64,000 bases of DNA, from contig JBANDB010000002.1 of the NCBI GenBank assembly GCA_037576215.1, positions 4,712,001 through 4,776,000 of the forward strand, written 5' to 3'. Every line of letters begins with the position of its first letter. Positions within the stretch are counted from its first letter, which is position 1. Below, one piece after another: positions 12,410 to 24,806 of the stretch. A program made the translations under genes and the position numbers. The notes beneath the pieces were generated by a model. The model did no database searches, had not been told where the DNA came from, and saw only the letters and a program-made list of their open reading frames with translations. The DNA comes from Armillaria gallica (Eukaryota > Basidiomycota > Agaricomycetes > Agaricales > Physalacriaceae).

Positions 12410-13839
12410 ATGCTAACGTGAATCTGGGCGTGTGACGCCAATTACAATGACGAGAATTTGGGCAGTTGAGGTCAGTTTGAGGTCAGATCATCTAATATCG
12501 TTTTATTGGTTCTCTCATGTTGGATTAACCTCACTTCTGCTGTTACAATGTCCTATATCTTGTCACTATTTACCCTCTTATATATCAGTGTTTGAGACCC
12601 TTAAGCCGTTATCATGAGCGCGAAGAGAAAGATATAACAGATCAATAATAGATTGATAGATTGAGGTTCTACTAACAAAAATGACAGGCATGTAATACTT
12701 AATTACTAACACATCAGACTGTACTACGGTGCGGATAAAACGATACACTCAAAATGCCACATCCTCGGACCTTGATGCCAGGGAGTCCTTAAACTCGTGG
12801 TCCCTCGTTTCTGTTGCTCCGCCTACTTCCAACATATCATTTGAATTAGAATCCGCTTCACCAGTGAAATGTCGTGCTCCCAAGTTTGATGGTTATCAGG
12901 TGGCAGGTGTGCTCACTGCTCAGCATAGGCCTGTCCGAGTCATTACTGATTTCGAGCTACAAGAGCATTAGCATATTCGTTGATGAACAGAAATAAGAAT
13001 TATAAGAAAGCTCACGATTCACTTAACACCAGCTCACACCCTTGCACAAACCGAAGTACTTAGCCAGTTCCAGGAGCTGAAGTCAACATAAGATGTACCA
13101 CAGTTCCGACACCTGTTTGAAGAATCAAGATCAATGCAAAGAACAGCCAAGAGGAACAGACACGCACTACAGTATAAAATGAACTTGAATGCGACTGGAG
13201 GCCGCAGTAGAGGCAACGCGCCAGTAGCTGAGAGCAATCGAGATGGAGGAAGAGGAAAAGACACAATGATTATGTTTGTTGTTCCGCGGCCATCTTTTAT
13301 TGCGACGATTTGATCATGTGATTTTCTGTTGACCTTGCAAGAACTCGGACCCTCGAAAAACTCTTTAAGTCGAAAATTTTGACGTCAAAGTAATGGCACA
13401 TGTTGGAAGCTTAAATTCAGCGATATTGGTGGTTAAACTATGGTCACACGTGCATGCCAATCTCACGTTATGCTGTCGCGCATCAATTTGACATTAAATT
13501 TCCTCGTAAGTGACATTACCGACTATCATCATTCTGATGAAAATTGCACTACATTAATCTGACCTCACACCGGTTTGGTGGTGTAGTATCGGAGAGCTGA
13601 GGAAAGAGAAGGGTCTCCTAAGACGATACGATGAGCATCAGGAGAAGCTGCGGCAGGTTCGTGGCTCCACTATGACTTAGATTGCCCTGAGTTCATCTTG
13701 ACCTTAGCTGCCTTTGCACAGATTTTTAAACCGAGGAATCCGCATATTATGAAAAGCTATGATATTTTCCTACACGGAGACAGATTCTCAGCTCCCTGTA
13801 GTCTTATACTGCAGGTAATCTCGCTATCTACCGGGCCCG
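12410..13839. other. Long non-coding stretch upstream of the BBE relic
   Basis: No gene supported. The N-terminal half expected for the BBE oxidase is not present on the minus strand. Small frames at 12729-12971 (+) and 13034-13264 (-) lack recognisable domains. The start of repeat copy B lies at its right end. Confidence 0.5.
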
Positions 13840-13884
13840 TTATGCCAGATAGTCATGATAGTGCCATGTAGCATTTATGTAACA
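13775..13884 (+). repeat. Dispersed repeat, copy B (overlaps the 3' end of the Pth gene)
   Basis: Shares ordered blocks with copy A at 10352: CGGAGACAGATTCTCA, CTTATACTGCAGGTAAT, TCGCTATCTA and GCATTTATGTAACA. About 30 extra bases separate the last two blocks. The right part overlaps the last codons and stop of the peptidyl-tRNA hydrolase frame on the other strand. Confidence 0.7.
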
Positions 13885-14662
13885 TGCGAATGTGCTGCGC
13901 CTCGTGCGTGTCAAAGGGTAGACCAGAGTGAGGTCATCTGAGGAATGCGGGACGCCCTTCAGCGTCGAAATCGGGATCACGAGAAAGGGACTCACCAGGA
14001 TCACTTCTGCTGCGAAGGCTACCTTTTCGATTTCTTTCAAGACTTTGTCAAGGCCTTCGTTCTCCCAGAACGACCGTTCGCTTGAGGATAGTTTCCGCAG
14101 AACGTAGTCAGCAGCATCGGATTCGTCACGTCCGATTCCTGCTCGAAACTGCCAAAAACCAGTTTCGCCACCCAGAGCTGACATGATGCTCTTAAGTCCG
14201 TTGTGTCCATTGGCCGAGCCTCCAAGGCGCGCTGAGAGAGTTTGTGGTTTATGTGAGAGAGAATCGGAGATGACAATCATGGATGAGGGTGAAGACACAG
14301 TTGCACGATATGCTTCGACTATTGATGGTCCCGATATATTCATCAGTTTTTCTGCAGGTGCGATCAGCCACGTTCTTCGAATGCAAGATAACACGTACTC
14401 GACTTGAAGAGCGTCAGCGCCACGGGTCTTCCTGCAAGTAAAACATGTCCTTGGCCAGAAATCCCGCGACGGTTGGCCGACATATGTATGCCCAGCCTGC
14501 TGGCAAGCGCGTCTACCACGAGCTGGCCAACGCTAACAAACGTGCCACAGTCAGACAAACGTGTGGGGATCACGTTGGACAGATAATATACCTATGCCGA
14601 GTAAGAGGCATCGGAAGGTTTCCCAATCCGACGATAATAAGCTGAGGTGCCCCGAATGTCAT
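13840..14662 (-). CDS. Peptidyl-tRNA hydrolase (Pth family)
   Basis: Releases stalled peptidyl groups from tRNA for recycling; fungal copies often act in mitochondria. Starts MTFGAPQLIIVGLGNLP at 14662, then joins over an intron TRH to SVGQLVVDALASRLG. Next come ISGQGHVLLAGRPVALTLFK, a second intron (donor GTACGT, acceptor CTGCAG) and KKLMNISGPSIVEAYR. The family signatures follow: VISDSLSHKPQTLSARLGGS, NGHNGLKSI, FRAGIGRDESDAADYVLRKL. The Asn of GLGN, the catalytic His after TR, the Asn of MNISG and the Asp of ISDSL are all present. The C-terminal tail after EIEKVAFAAEVIL is unlike the family, and its last codons lie inside repeat copy B, so the repeat probably supplied a new stop. Confidence 0.9.
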
Positions 14663-15063
14663 TTAACCAAATTTTGTTTTGAGGATAGCGGCGCGATGTA
14701 CGGCTGCAGCCCTTCCCCTCTTATACGGATCAAGATGCACAGGTATTACTCCGCCATTGTTAAGCAGGTCCAAGGAAAAGGAAGCGACAGTGACTAATGC
14801 TGACTAGGTTTAATATTTTTCATTGACGGGCGGTAGCGTGACATCGAAAAAGGAAGATGTCACAATCATGACGAAATTTTTATTTCTAGATTGGGGTTCG
14901 CTAGATTCCGAAAATAGTGCCGTGGGAGTTTGTGCGCTCCAGGGTGTTCCGGAATTTGTGGTTTGTCTCGTCCTACCATGCTTGGTTAATCCATTTCTAC
15001 GACTACAGCGCGTCCATTTCGTCCCTTTGTCTTTTTCTCTCATCCCAACTTTTCTTGTCTTCC
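14663..15063. promoter_or_regulatory. Divergent promoter region of Pth and PAQR genes
   Basis: About 400 bp between two divergent start codons. The last 60 bases before 15064 are pyrimidine-rich (repeated TTTTCTC/TTTCTT), typical of fungal core promoters and leaders on the + side. No specific factor site was recognised. Confidence 0.4.
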
Positions 15064-16942
15064 ATGGACATTATTACCGATGACAAGCAGCTCAGACGTC
15101 GGCGACCGTCAACGTCGTACGCTGGTCTTAGTCCGACATGCAGACCCTTGCCGTATTCGTTGGAGGCGTTGGACCTCTCGCCCAACTCGCCGACCCAGGC
15201 TATGGCATCTCTGCGGTTTCTCGTCCTGTCATACCTGGCCGAGCTTGAAACCAGGTTGTCACAGTTGGAATCCCCAGATTTTGAGGCATGGAAGGTGAAG
15301 GGAGAGGTTGCCATGGAGGATGCCAACCAGTGGGTCAGCAGCACGCTGGAACTACTAGATTCAATTCGGGCAGACGTCTCGTTCCACCTGCCTGATATTC
15401 ATGCACTGTCTGTTGACAGCCTTACGTCTCACTTTCCCGACGTTCCGAGCATTCGTTCACATCTTCCCGGCATGTCTGACATGCACGTGCATTTGCCCGA
15501 CTTTAGCCTTTCCGACATGCGTGCCAAGCTCGAGGATATTCGCGCTCGCTTTCACGACATAGACTTCGATAGACCCATCAATTATCTTCCTACACTTCTA
15601 GAGCATCTGCATGACTTGACCTTACGCCTTTCATCAAAAGAGCTACCGTCTGGCTTCGATATCGGCTTGGCGGCGCTTAGCTCACGTCTTACAGACTTTC
15701 TCGACTCCATATTGTCTTCGGATCTCGTCCCCTCGGTTCCCCATATGAAGGATGGGGAGGATTTGATGGGCCGGGCAGCAATGGAGGTGTTTGAAGTTGC
15801 GAGAGCCATCAAACACTCTTTCGACGGTGTTCACCTCATCCAGTACTCTGATCTTCCCCACAAATGGCGTAATAACCCGTTTGTTACCCGAGGTTATAGG
15901 TGGGTATTGTTTTCTTCAGATCTTAGCATATGTTGACGTTCCTAGATTTATACCTATAGAGAGATGGCCTCTTCTTGTCTTGTCTTTATTCGCATTTCAT
16001 AACGAAACACGTACGTTTGTTTCGCCAATTGTTCCTCTTTGTGCTCATGGGTTTGTTTCAGTAAATATACACACGCATTTAATTCCCTTCCTCCTTTGGT
16101 TGATTAGCTCTATACCATTCTTTAGTACCGAAATCATCGATACCCCCGAGCGATGTTTCATGGCGTTTGCTCTTCTCTGTTTGTTCTGCAGCTCGGTATG
16201 GCACGTAATGGCAGGTTGTGCTCACCACGGCAGTATGGAGTTCTGTGCCAGAGTGGACTATGTTGGGATTGGCTGGTTCGTTTTCTCTTCGGCGTGTCGG
16301 TGGAGTACCGCTCACTTTGGCGACCAGGCTCATCAGTGCAAGCGTGGGGACAGTCGTCTGGTATGGCTTCCAGTGCCATCCGGAATTAGGTCAATTTTTC
16401 TTGTCCCTATGCGCTGTTACGGGGTTAGCTGGAAATGTGTTTCCATTCATGGATTGGTTTAATCGATACGAGAACCGGGTATGCTACATCACATTTCCCA
16501 ATTAATCGCTCCCTGACGCGTTTTGTAGGGTTGGCGCATAGCTTTCTTTTTGTCCCTCGCATTTTCGTCGCTTGCGCCGTTAGCTGCACTTGCGGTGTTA
16601 CATTCACCGCGTCAAATGATGGTTTTTATATGTGAGGGTCCATATGCTCCCTGTCGTCGTTTGCTAATGACATGACAGCGCCCGTTGTGCCTTCGTTAGT
16701 ATCTTACGTAGCTGGACTGTTGTTTTATGCAACGCATGTACCGGAACGGTTCCTCACAGAGAAGTGGCGTCAGCGCCTGATGCAGTCGGTGGAGGTCGGT
16801 CTGTCTTCATGCCCGATCAGAAATACTGTCTTACTTGCATTCAGGATCTCATTGCATCTGGCACTGTTTCATCGTGCTTGCCGTAAGCCAGCATAAGTCG
16901 GCAATACGTGTCATGAAAGACGGGGTTCTGTGTACTCTGTAG
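15064..16942 (+). CDS. PAQR / hemolysin-III family membrane receptor (IZH3-like, long N-terminus)
   Basis: Seven-helix membrane protein of the adiponectin/progestin receptor family, linked in fungi to sterol, zinc or ceramide signalling. The start MDIITDDKQLRRRRPSTSYA opens a cytosolic region of about 260 residues rich in HLPD-type repeats (DIHALSV, SHLPGMSDMHVHLPDFSLSD). The PAQR core follows: YSDLPHKWRNNPFVTRGYR, intron 15900-15945, FIPIERW, FAFHNE, intron 16011-16061, NIHTHLIPFLLW, SSVWHVMAGCAHHGS, DYVGIGW, then VVWYGFQCHPELG, NVFPFMDWFNRYENR and the last metal-site helix GSHCIWHCFIVLAVSQH. The metal-binding His pattern (SSxxH early, HxxxH late) is intact. The stop at 16942 comes after splicing out a short intron near 16800-16850. 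Confidence 0.92.
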
Positions 16943-17108
16943 ATAATTACTGAGGTTCTTTGGGGAGCCTGAATACATGGATACACTTGGACTACTAAGG
17001 ACCCACAAGCCTCAAACAGGAGTGAACCAAACAAACGTCGCATCACTAAGTCTTTCATTTCTTTCTTCCCTCTATCCAGCTTGCGTTCGGACGACGTTGA
17101 CCAGACCA

Positions 17109-19096
17109 ATGCGGTTTTCTCTGCTTCGGCGGTTTTCTCATCTAATCCATCGGCGAACCAGGTCGGACACGTTCATTATCAACTCGCCCATCGAAGTCGT
17201 GGATGGGGTAACACGATCATTTTCACTCAACAACGTCGGCGAGCCGGCTCGCCCTTCTGCCTTAGATTCCTTCATTCCCAGCACTCCATTTGATACGTCC
17301 TTCCTTGCGTCGGAATCGCAAGCCCCATTCTCGCCAACTAACCCACAAACTAAATCGCCGATTCCGACATCTCAAAAGCTCACTGCAGTCAACCAGCGCA
17401 TCCTTGAATTGGAATCTGAAATCGCCCGGCTCAGCTCAGAAAACGTGCATGTCAAAGCCGCGAACAACGCCCTCAAGTTCGACACAGAGCTTCTCGCAGA
17501 ACAGCTTGGGTTTCTTGAGAATGCTGAAAGACCTCTATCCTCTGATGTGCGGCTCATCACCAAGGAGGCATTGAACATGCTGAAAAACGAGGCGATAAAG
17601 TGTGCTGAAATGGAGAAGCTGGTGAAGAGCCTGATTGATCTGGGTCTGCAGACGGAAGGGCCTGTGTTTCCGCGAGTGTACAAGGCGGTGATGGCCGGCG
17701 AGCCACACGACGAGGCCGTTGTAGAGGCTATCCGGGACGCCGCATCCAAGCCTACTAGCCCCTGGTCGAGCATCATCCCTGCAGTCATCGGCCCTCGCAC
17801 GAACGATCAGTACATCTCTGCCCTCAATATGACACTTCAATGTCGACGGGAGAACCGCGAGCTGCAGGCGGTCAAGAAGTTCTGGAAAGGGGTGGCGAAG
17901 GAGGATGAAGCCAACGCGGACCTCATTACTCCCTCTGCGTCGACGCTCTCTGCTGTCCATGTACCGCTTAGCCAGGATCGCCAGCATGCTGTCGACAATC
18001 TCCTGACCAAGTTACGGGACGGTACTATTCCGATTCGCAGTCAGGTCTTGCGTCAGGCTACGGTGCCTTTGGAGCCAAATTTGTCGAATGCAGCTGCGAA
18101 CGAATCTGACGTGTTCGCTAGCCTCCCGTCCTTACATCCCGAGCCTTCGACGTCCTCAGATATCTCCGTCTCTCAGTCTTCTTCGTCTGGTCCTAGTTTA
18201 GCACCCCTGGCAAGCCAGAAGTTCAAGGAAGAGCTCATTGCCAGTCACTCTAGCGAAAGATTCTCTATCGGTTCCATCACCACCTCATACAAACAAGTGC
18301 GTCCCGTGTTGGCGAGCCGCGATCTGAATCGCCCAAGCGCTCCAGCTGGAAAACCATCAGAGAAGGTGCTTGGCAAGCGAAAGGTAACAGAAATCATTCA
18401 GCACGCTCCGGTGGGTGTTATACATTCGTGTTGTAAGTCTGTATTGACGGCTCCCTTACAGACGGATGCAATATTCGAGCCTGCTTGCAGCGACGATGTA
18501 ACGAGTCAACTAGCAAACTTCAGTACACTCTACCTGATTTCCCACACGACTTCTCCTCTGGTTCCTCGGAACTGGACGTCTTTAGTTCATGTACACCAGC
18601 TCGTGCCAATCCTGTTAACAATGGAGGCAATCTTGGCGGAACAACGTCCCGTGATACCACACCAGATATAACTCTCATTAATATCGCAAACTCTTCTTCG
18701 TCAACCCGCGGTGAAGCAGATACCACATTCGTGGAAGATACGAACAACAACAGTGCTACTGAAACCAAATACCCTACAACACCCTCGCCTAAGAAATCTC
18801 TGCTGCCTGTACTCAAGAAAGCACCCCGGCGTTTGTCGGTCACATTTGCTACGAAGCCCCAAAGTCCCGCTCGTCCTAGTTCTCCTTCCTTACGCAAGCC
18901 TACGATATCCTCGATGCGGAAGACAGTTCCCCCGGTTTCGAAGCCCATCGCGGGGCACATGAAGCCCACCTCTCCGTTACGCATCAAGAAAAAGGTCAAT
19001 CGTACAGCCCCTGTGCCTCCCGTCCCTCCCGTGGTGAAAGATGGGAGGCTCAAGACCTCAATGAAACGACTAAGTAGGATGGTGGCTGGTTCATGA
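17109..19096 (+). CDS. Coiled-coil protein of unknown function, Ser/Pro-rich with basic C-terminus
   Basis: Long exon from ATG 17109 (MRFSLLRRFSHLIHRRTRSD) to about 18420, one intron, then a second exon to the TGA at 19096. A coiled-coil/leucine-rich helix lies at roughly residues 85-200 (ILELESEIARLSSENVHVKA, LITKEALNMLKNEAIKCAEM). The middle is Ser/Thr/Pro-rich and probably disordered. The C-terminus is strongly basic (KKAPRRLSVTFATKP, LRIKKKVNRTAP, MKRLSRMVAGS). No catalytic domain is visible. A coiled coil with a basic tail would suit a scaffold or chromosome/cytoskeleton binder, but that is a guess. The upstream in-frame start at 16977 was not chosen because that part looks like leader DNA. 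Confidence 0.7.
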
Positions 19097-19313
19097 CTTT
19101 TTTGTATTAATGGAGTAGACAGACTAACCATAAAAGGTGTATTACATTCCATAGGCTCGATCGCGAACCCTTCGACGTTCATATGAGTGAGTATATCAGA
19201 ACATAATCAGGCCTCGATGTCGGCAATCTGTGCCGGGAACGTGTATGCATCGGGGTGTGCGTAACGCCAGAGGATCGATATGCATTAGCGCCTGCTTCCT
19301 AGTCCCAGCCATC

Positions 19314-22076
19314 ATGAGTGCCCTGCATCGCAATACGAGGGCAGAGCAGCCCAGCCCGAAAGCCTGCCAAACCTTCTTGCGTGGCGACTGCAGGTTTGGA
19401 GATTCGTGTCGATTTTCTCATCAGGCGAGAAAGACAGGACCATTACCGGCGACGAGTAGCAAACCGACCTTTTCCCCATCTTCACCTTGTATCTATTTCG
19501 CTCAGGGTATGTGTAAGAAGGGAGAGGCTTGCACTTTCCTCCACGTCGGTCCCAGTGTGGATACCCGCCCCATCGTCAGAGGTGGCGAGCCCGCCAATGC
19601 ACCGTCCGTCTTTGCGCCGTGCAAGTTTTTCCTTCAGGGAAAGTGCGCGAAAGGCAAGACTGCCCTTTTCCACATCCGGAGGGGCACAATCGGATATGCG
19701 AGTTCTATGCACAGGGAAAATGTCGCTTCGGGTCCAAGTGCTCGTCCAGACATGATCTGACTGATCAACGTCGGACGCCTATCGTACTGGCCAAGAGAAC
19801 CATCGCACCAATCCAGATCGAGGTTCGCCCGAGCGCTACGCAGGAGGAGACTGTGATCTTCGGGGATGCGGCTGTCCGAGAAGATCAAGAAATTGAAAAG
19901 GAAATTGTTGAAGAGGCGAGTACTCGATCTCAAAAAAATATTCGTTATGACTGACAGTATATATCCAGCCCACTGAAGAAGTGGACGACGAAGAGCCCTC
20001 AATGGAGTCAGAGATGCAGCGCAGCTTTTTCCATTGTAAAGCAGTGTTTGGTCCTGGTGCGACCATCCAGAGTATCACTACTTCCTTCGAGTCACGAACA
20101 GTCGTGATATCCACCATCCCAGACGATCAGACTCAAGGCACGCTTATCGCCTTACTCGAACCCTTCGGGAGACTAAGCAGCATAGCACTTACGAGGGATG
20201 CGGAGGCTGCTACGGCACGTGCGACTTTCTTCACCGTCGCGGAAGCTTCGGCAGCAGTGCGTGGACTGCGGGGTCTGGCATGCAGCTGAAAATGGATTTG
20301 AAAGCGGTAGAAAGTGGAGAGGCAACTTTGCGGAGCACAAAGGTCAAGGTTGCATGGTTCGCTCCTCGCCGGATAGGTTGGGCACATTATGGAAAGATTG
20401 CCGACGCAAAGGGAAACGCAGAGAGGCTGAATGGATCTACATTCAACGGTTACAAGCTGGAGGCCAAATTCCAAATTCCATCCATACATCAGACGAGGTC
20501 TTTCTCGGTCGAGATCAAGGGTCTTCCTATGAACACGACAGACTTTCATCTGCGGAAATTCTGTGGGATCCAATGCAAGTCTGTGATGTTGAAGGAGGCG
20601 GCGTATGACCGGCAGAGCTCCATTTTGGACGTCGAGGAGCAGCTCAAGCAGTTCGGTACTTTGGACAGCTTTGATGTCCTACCAGAGGACAAGCAAAAGT
20701 CAAAGATAACTGCATTCGCTCAGTTCATCAGTCCCGATGATGCGGCGAAGGCTGTCGAGCAGCTTCAGAAAAAGCCGCAGTCGTTCCTCAATCGATCTCC
20801 CATGTGGCTGGAACTCATTCATGCCGTGAAATACAACATTCCCTATCCATTATTTGCCGTCATCAAGCCGTCGCTGGAGGAGGAGAAAGAGTACCATCCC
20901 GACTGCAAGCTCAAATTTTATGATCGGAATGCGGCGGGGAAACCTTGGACATCGTTTGTGCGAGACTCTTTAGTGGGGATCCTAAGTCACTCGGGCAGCT
21001 CAAGGATAAGGTTGAGTGTCTGCTTGATGGTAAAAAGTTGATGGATGGAAATGGGAAGATCGCGTGGGACGACTTCTTCACGACTGAGGAAGGGAAACAG
21101 TACTTGGCAGAGTTCAGCGACGCCTCATATTTCGTGCGACTCTAGGAAACGGGAAATCCACGTTTATGGCACTGTTGCGGAGTCGGTGATTGATACTTTG
21201 AGGAGGAAATGCCAGTCATTGAAGTCCGCTCCAAATATCATCTCCCTCGACCGCGCCATGATGAGTCGGTTGATCAAAGGTGGCTTCGAAACTATGCAGG
21301 AGAGATTTGGTCGGGGAAACGTTACTCTCGACCTCGCAAAGCGCGCGTTGATGGTCAAAAAGAGCGTGGACATTGATCAAGTTCAAATGACTTTAGCAAC
21401 ATTAGACCATGGAGATGGTGAACAGGCAGGCGGCGACGCTTGTCCGGTCTGTTGGTGTGAAATCACGAACCCGATCACGCTCGAGTGCGGGCATTCGTAC
21501 TGCAAGGAGTGCCTGCAGCATATGCTCCTCACTACCGACTCCGCTTCCCCATCTCTTCGCTGTGTGAAGGAAGTCGATGGTCACTCATGCAACGAATACG
21601 TCGATGTTGGCATCATACGAAAACTGCTTTCGCCCGAACAAGAGACTCATTTGCTCGAAGTGGCCTTCCTTGCGTACATCCACGCAAGGCCTGAAGAGTT
21701 CAGGTATTGCCCAACTCCTGATTGCCAGGTCGTATATCGGCCTGCGAACGAAGGGACGGTCCTCGTATGTCCATCATGCTGGGGCAAGATATGTGCCTTT
21801 TGTCATGTGCAGTTTCATGAGGGACTGGCATGCAAAGAACATCGCGAGAATATGGAGGGTGGATATGAGGCATTCCAAAGGTGGAAGACTGAACATGGGG
21901 CCAAAGAATGCCCGAGCTGCAAGGCTGTGATAGAGAAGAACGGAGGCTGCAACCATATGACCTGCGCGCGGTGCCATATTCATATCTGCTGGGTCTGCAT
22001 GAAGACTTTCAAGGAGGATGATCAATCAGACGGAGTGTATTCGCATCTCAGAAAGGAGCACGGAAGCATATCTTGA
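19314..22076 (+). pseudogene. CCCH zinc-finger / RRM-like / RBR (RING-IBR-RING) E3 ubiquitin ligase, broken by frameshifts
   Basis: Four CCCH fingers of spacing C-x7-C-x5-C-x3-H (CQTFLRGDCRFGDSCRFSH, CIYFAQGMCKKGEACTFLH, CKFFLQGKC..., CEFYAQGKCRFGSKCSSRH), then RRM-like segments (VVISTIPDDQTQGTLIALLE, FSVEIKGLPMNTTDFHLRKF), then an intact RBR: RING1 CPVCWCEITNPITLECGHSY with CKECL, IBR RYCPTPDCQVVYRP and CPSCWGKICAFCHVQFHEG, RING2 CPSCKAVIEKNGGCNHMTC with CARCHIHICWVC. RBR enzymes pass ubiquitin through the RING2 Cys, present here. The homologous trace changes frame at about 19655 (one G missing in finger 3), 20275, 20965 and 21140, none with room for an intron. Either the gene is decaying or the sequence has errors; the last 344 codons alone are open and could make a stand-alone RBR. 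Confidence 0.72.
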
Positions 22077-22175
22077 ATCAGTTGTAAAGGATAATGATAT
22101 CATGAATAACCATTGAATATTGATGAGCAACGTTAATGAAACTAAGAGGACCTGGCACACATACAGACAGAAACA

Positions 22176-23704
22176 TTAGGCGGGCCTGCTTGGCCGAGCA
22201 TCTGGACCCTTCAACCGCTCCTCTACGAGTTCGCTGAATTCCTCCCGCAAAATTGTTTCCCGCCTCTCCCTCTCCTCCCTTTGCAACTTGAGAATGCCTC
22301 GCTTTTCTTCGGCGCTGATGACTTGATTTTCCTTTCGCATCCGGACAGCATTCATGCGTCGATGACGACTGCCACTCATCACATAACCAACATCCTCGTA
22401 CTTGGCAATCTCGTCGGACGTGAGGCCGATTTCACCACGACGAGGGATACGCGCATCTGTGCCACCTTCCAGTAAGAAAGCAGCCATAGCACTACCTTCA
22501 CCCCGAAGTAGTGCACCGCCGTAGGAACGCTCGTCAAATTTCTTGGACGAGTTGGGTTTGGCAATAGGCTGAGGTCCTACTTCTGTGTCGGAATCTCCAT
22601 CTCCCACCTGTGTAACACGAACGTCATTTGGTGTTGAAGTGCTGGTGTCTCGCGCAGCGGCGGGGACGACAGGGGATTTGACGACCCATTCCTCTTCATC
22701 AGAAGCGTCTCGGCGGGGACTTGGACCACGACTTTCATTCCGTCGTCGACGTTCTACGCTGGGGCTCCTACTCTCTGATTGTCTTCGTCTATGTCGCTTG
22801 CGATCTTTTTCATCGTCATCCTCGAGCTCCTTCGACCGTCGAGAGCGAGAGGGATGTCGTTTACTCTCCTTTTTCTTCTCTCGTTCCCTCTCTCTTTTCT
22901 TTCTCCTCTCGCGCCTTCGTCTTTCTTCTTCCTCGGACGAATCTTCCGTGGCCGAGGGTGACCTTGCACGTTTTGACTTTTATTGGACTTCTTGCGTTTC
23001 GGTGACCTGTTCATATATAAGAAAAGATGCTGTTAGATTCTACCAGGAAAGACCTACAGTGAACGTGCAGGTGCCTTCGGAGACGGGGGCCATACATTGA
23101 CAGACATGCTCTCCCTCTGCAGCCTTCGACTGTGACATACTCATCAGCCAGAACTGGTCAGGGAGCTAGAGAAGACTAACCTTCCATGAAATCAGTCCCT
23201 CCAGCTTTTGGGCCACCATAGGATCCAGTATCTCCTCCGCCTCGACGGGTAGGGTACATATTTTCGGGTTGTCTCCATGGTGCATCGCGATTCGCCTCTG
23301 GTCGCCTGTAGTCATCGTATTCTGGGCTGGCTCTTCGCTCCGTATTGCTTCTCCTATCGCCACGATGTTCGTATTCTTTTCCTTGAGACCTGTCTTCATG
23401 CCATCCTCTGTCTTTGCGATCCCGGCTTCGACTTCGTGTAGGTGTCGGACTACGACGAGAACGGCGAGGGGAAGGCGAGCGACCTCGACGACGGTCTTTC
23501 TGAGAGGGTTCGGGATCTCTGGGAACGAGTCCCATCCGTGAGGGATGCACCATTGCCATTGTAGCAGGACGGCCGAGCACTCAGTACTCGTGGTAATGGT
23601 TTAAGGGGCGTAAGAAAGATCGAGTCTTTACCGGCAAAGTCCGAGTCGCCCATTTTGGCAAGCTCCTTGCCGTCAGCCCCTCCCTCGCGCTGCCTCTTGT
23701 CCAT
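22176..23704 (-). CDS. NKAP-like splicing-associated nuclear protein (RS-rich)
   Basis: Starts MDKRQREGGADGKELAKMGD at 23704. The second exon is Arg/Ser/Asp-rich (RRRGRSPSPRRSRRSPTPTR), typical of RS-domain splicing factors, and ends GGTDFMEG, joining to RRLQRE and SVNVWPPSPKAPARS. The next exon gives a charged Lys/Arg/Glu stretch (KKREGTREEKKESKR). The conserved NKAP C-terminal domain closes the protein: YGGALLRGEGSAMAAFLLEG, RIPRRGEIGLTSDEIAKYED, VGYVMSGSRHRRMNAVRMRK, ENQVISAEEKR. NKAP proteins bind RNA and spliceosome components in the nucleus and affect transcriptional repression. All conserved blocks are uninterrupted. It converges on the RBR gene with a gap of 99 bases. Confidence 0.9.
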
Positions 23705-24806
23705 TAACAGTCTGCCGCCACTCTCTACAGCGTACCAAACTCTGGGAATCGTACATCTTAGGCCGCCTGCCTCTGCGTCGTATCATTCAGGTTGCTAACA
23801 ATTCTTCGTTCTCTGGTACTTACTTCTGGGACTAAACTCTCGATTCGACTCGGACAGTACGCGGGTAAGCTATCAAAATCTCAAGTGGCATGCTATTTGC
23901 TGCCATAAGCTTCACAAAAATCTAACAATATATTACAGCGAGATCTAAGCGAGCGTTCCCCCGTTTAGAATTCTATGCCGTTGCACTGTCTTGGCGTCTC
24001 CGCCTGAGTATAACCAGAAGAGATCGTCTCCCAGAATTTTAATGCTTTTCTTGCGGCGCTAATTCAGCGACTCATAGATGAACGGGCACCGCGGTAGAGC
24101 CCAGTGGTCATGCTATCTTTGGGTGCTTTGGTAACAGTTCCTCATCTAAAATCTGATTCTCCTTTGCATCGCCATCGGGGAAAGCAAGCGCAGGAACGCG
24201 GCCCGTTACATTGGCCTTGAGCTTGATCACGCGACACCTAAACGGTCTGCTCTATAACACATTCCATGTGCTGCAGGGCATCGGTGTTGGGTTTTCCTTC
24301 TTTAGGACATCTGACGTCCTCGGGAGTCAACGCAACAAAGCTTTCTCTATCTGATTCTTAGAGCGGATTTCTTTTGGCTTCGTCTCTTGTGGACCACTGG
24401 ACAGTATTTTGTAATATTTTGGCAAGAACTCTATAATAATCTAATGCCACCTCTCTGAAGCCGCTGGCGCTGCTTCCTTTTTACCAGCTGTTCATTCTCG
24501 TGGGCGCTTGGACCATCCAGGACAACGAAATGGAAGAGTAAATAGGTCACATACCCAGGCATCCCTTCTGAAGCCTCTTCAGTTTATTGGCTTCTATGCT
24601 GGCTCCCTACGCGATGACTGCGTTCCATTAATCGAATTTGCTGCTAGGGCGAGCGGCAGAAGCCCTTTGGATCGCTTACGAATTGCGACTGGTGTGGCGC
24701 ACAAGGCGGTCACAATTTACTTTACCCTTTTTTGTGCCCCATCGTGTCTATGCTGCTTCAACTTCATTAAAAGCCTGTCTATGTTCACTGGACTGACAAC
24801 ACTTTC
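23705..24806. other. Intergenic stretch between NKAP-like and GH92 genes
   Basis: Divergent promoters for both neighbours are expected here. No reading frame has a recognisable domain; the + frame 24508-24843 runs into the GH92 start in another frame and is not supported. Confidence 0.5.

Noticed and set aside
13034..13264. Small hydrophobic minus-strand frames
   Set aside because: Two overlapping frames, no domain, no splice partner; likely chance.
16977..17108. Upstream extension of the coiled-coil gene
   Set aside because: The in-frame ATG at 16977 precedes a leader-like stretch; the start at 17109 is simpler. Not excluded.
22585..23100. Ser/Arg-rich + strand frame of 171 codons
   Set aside because: It is antisense to the RS and charged regions of the NKAP-like gene, whose minus-strand blocks are conserved.
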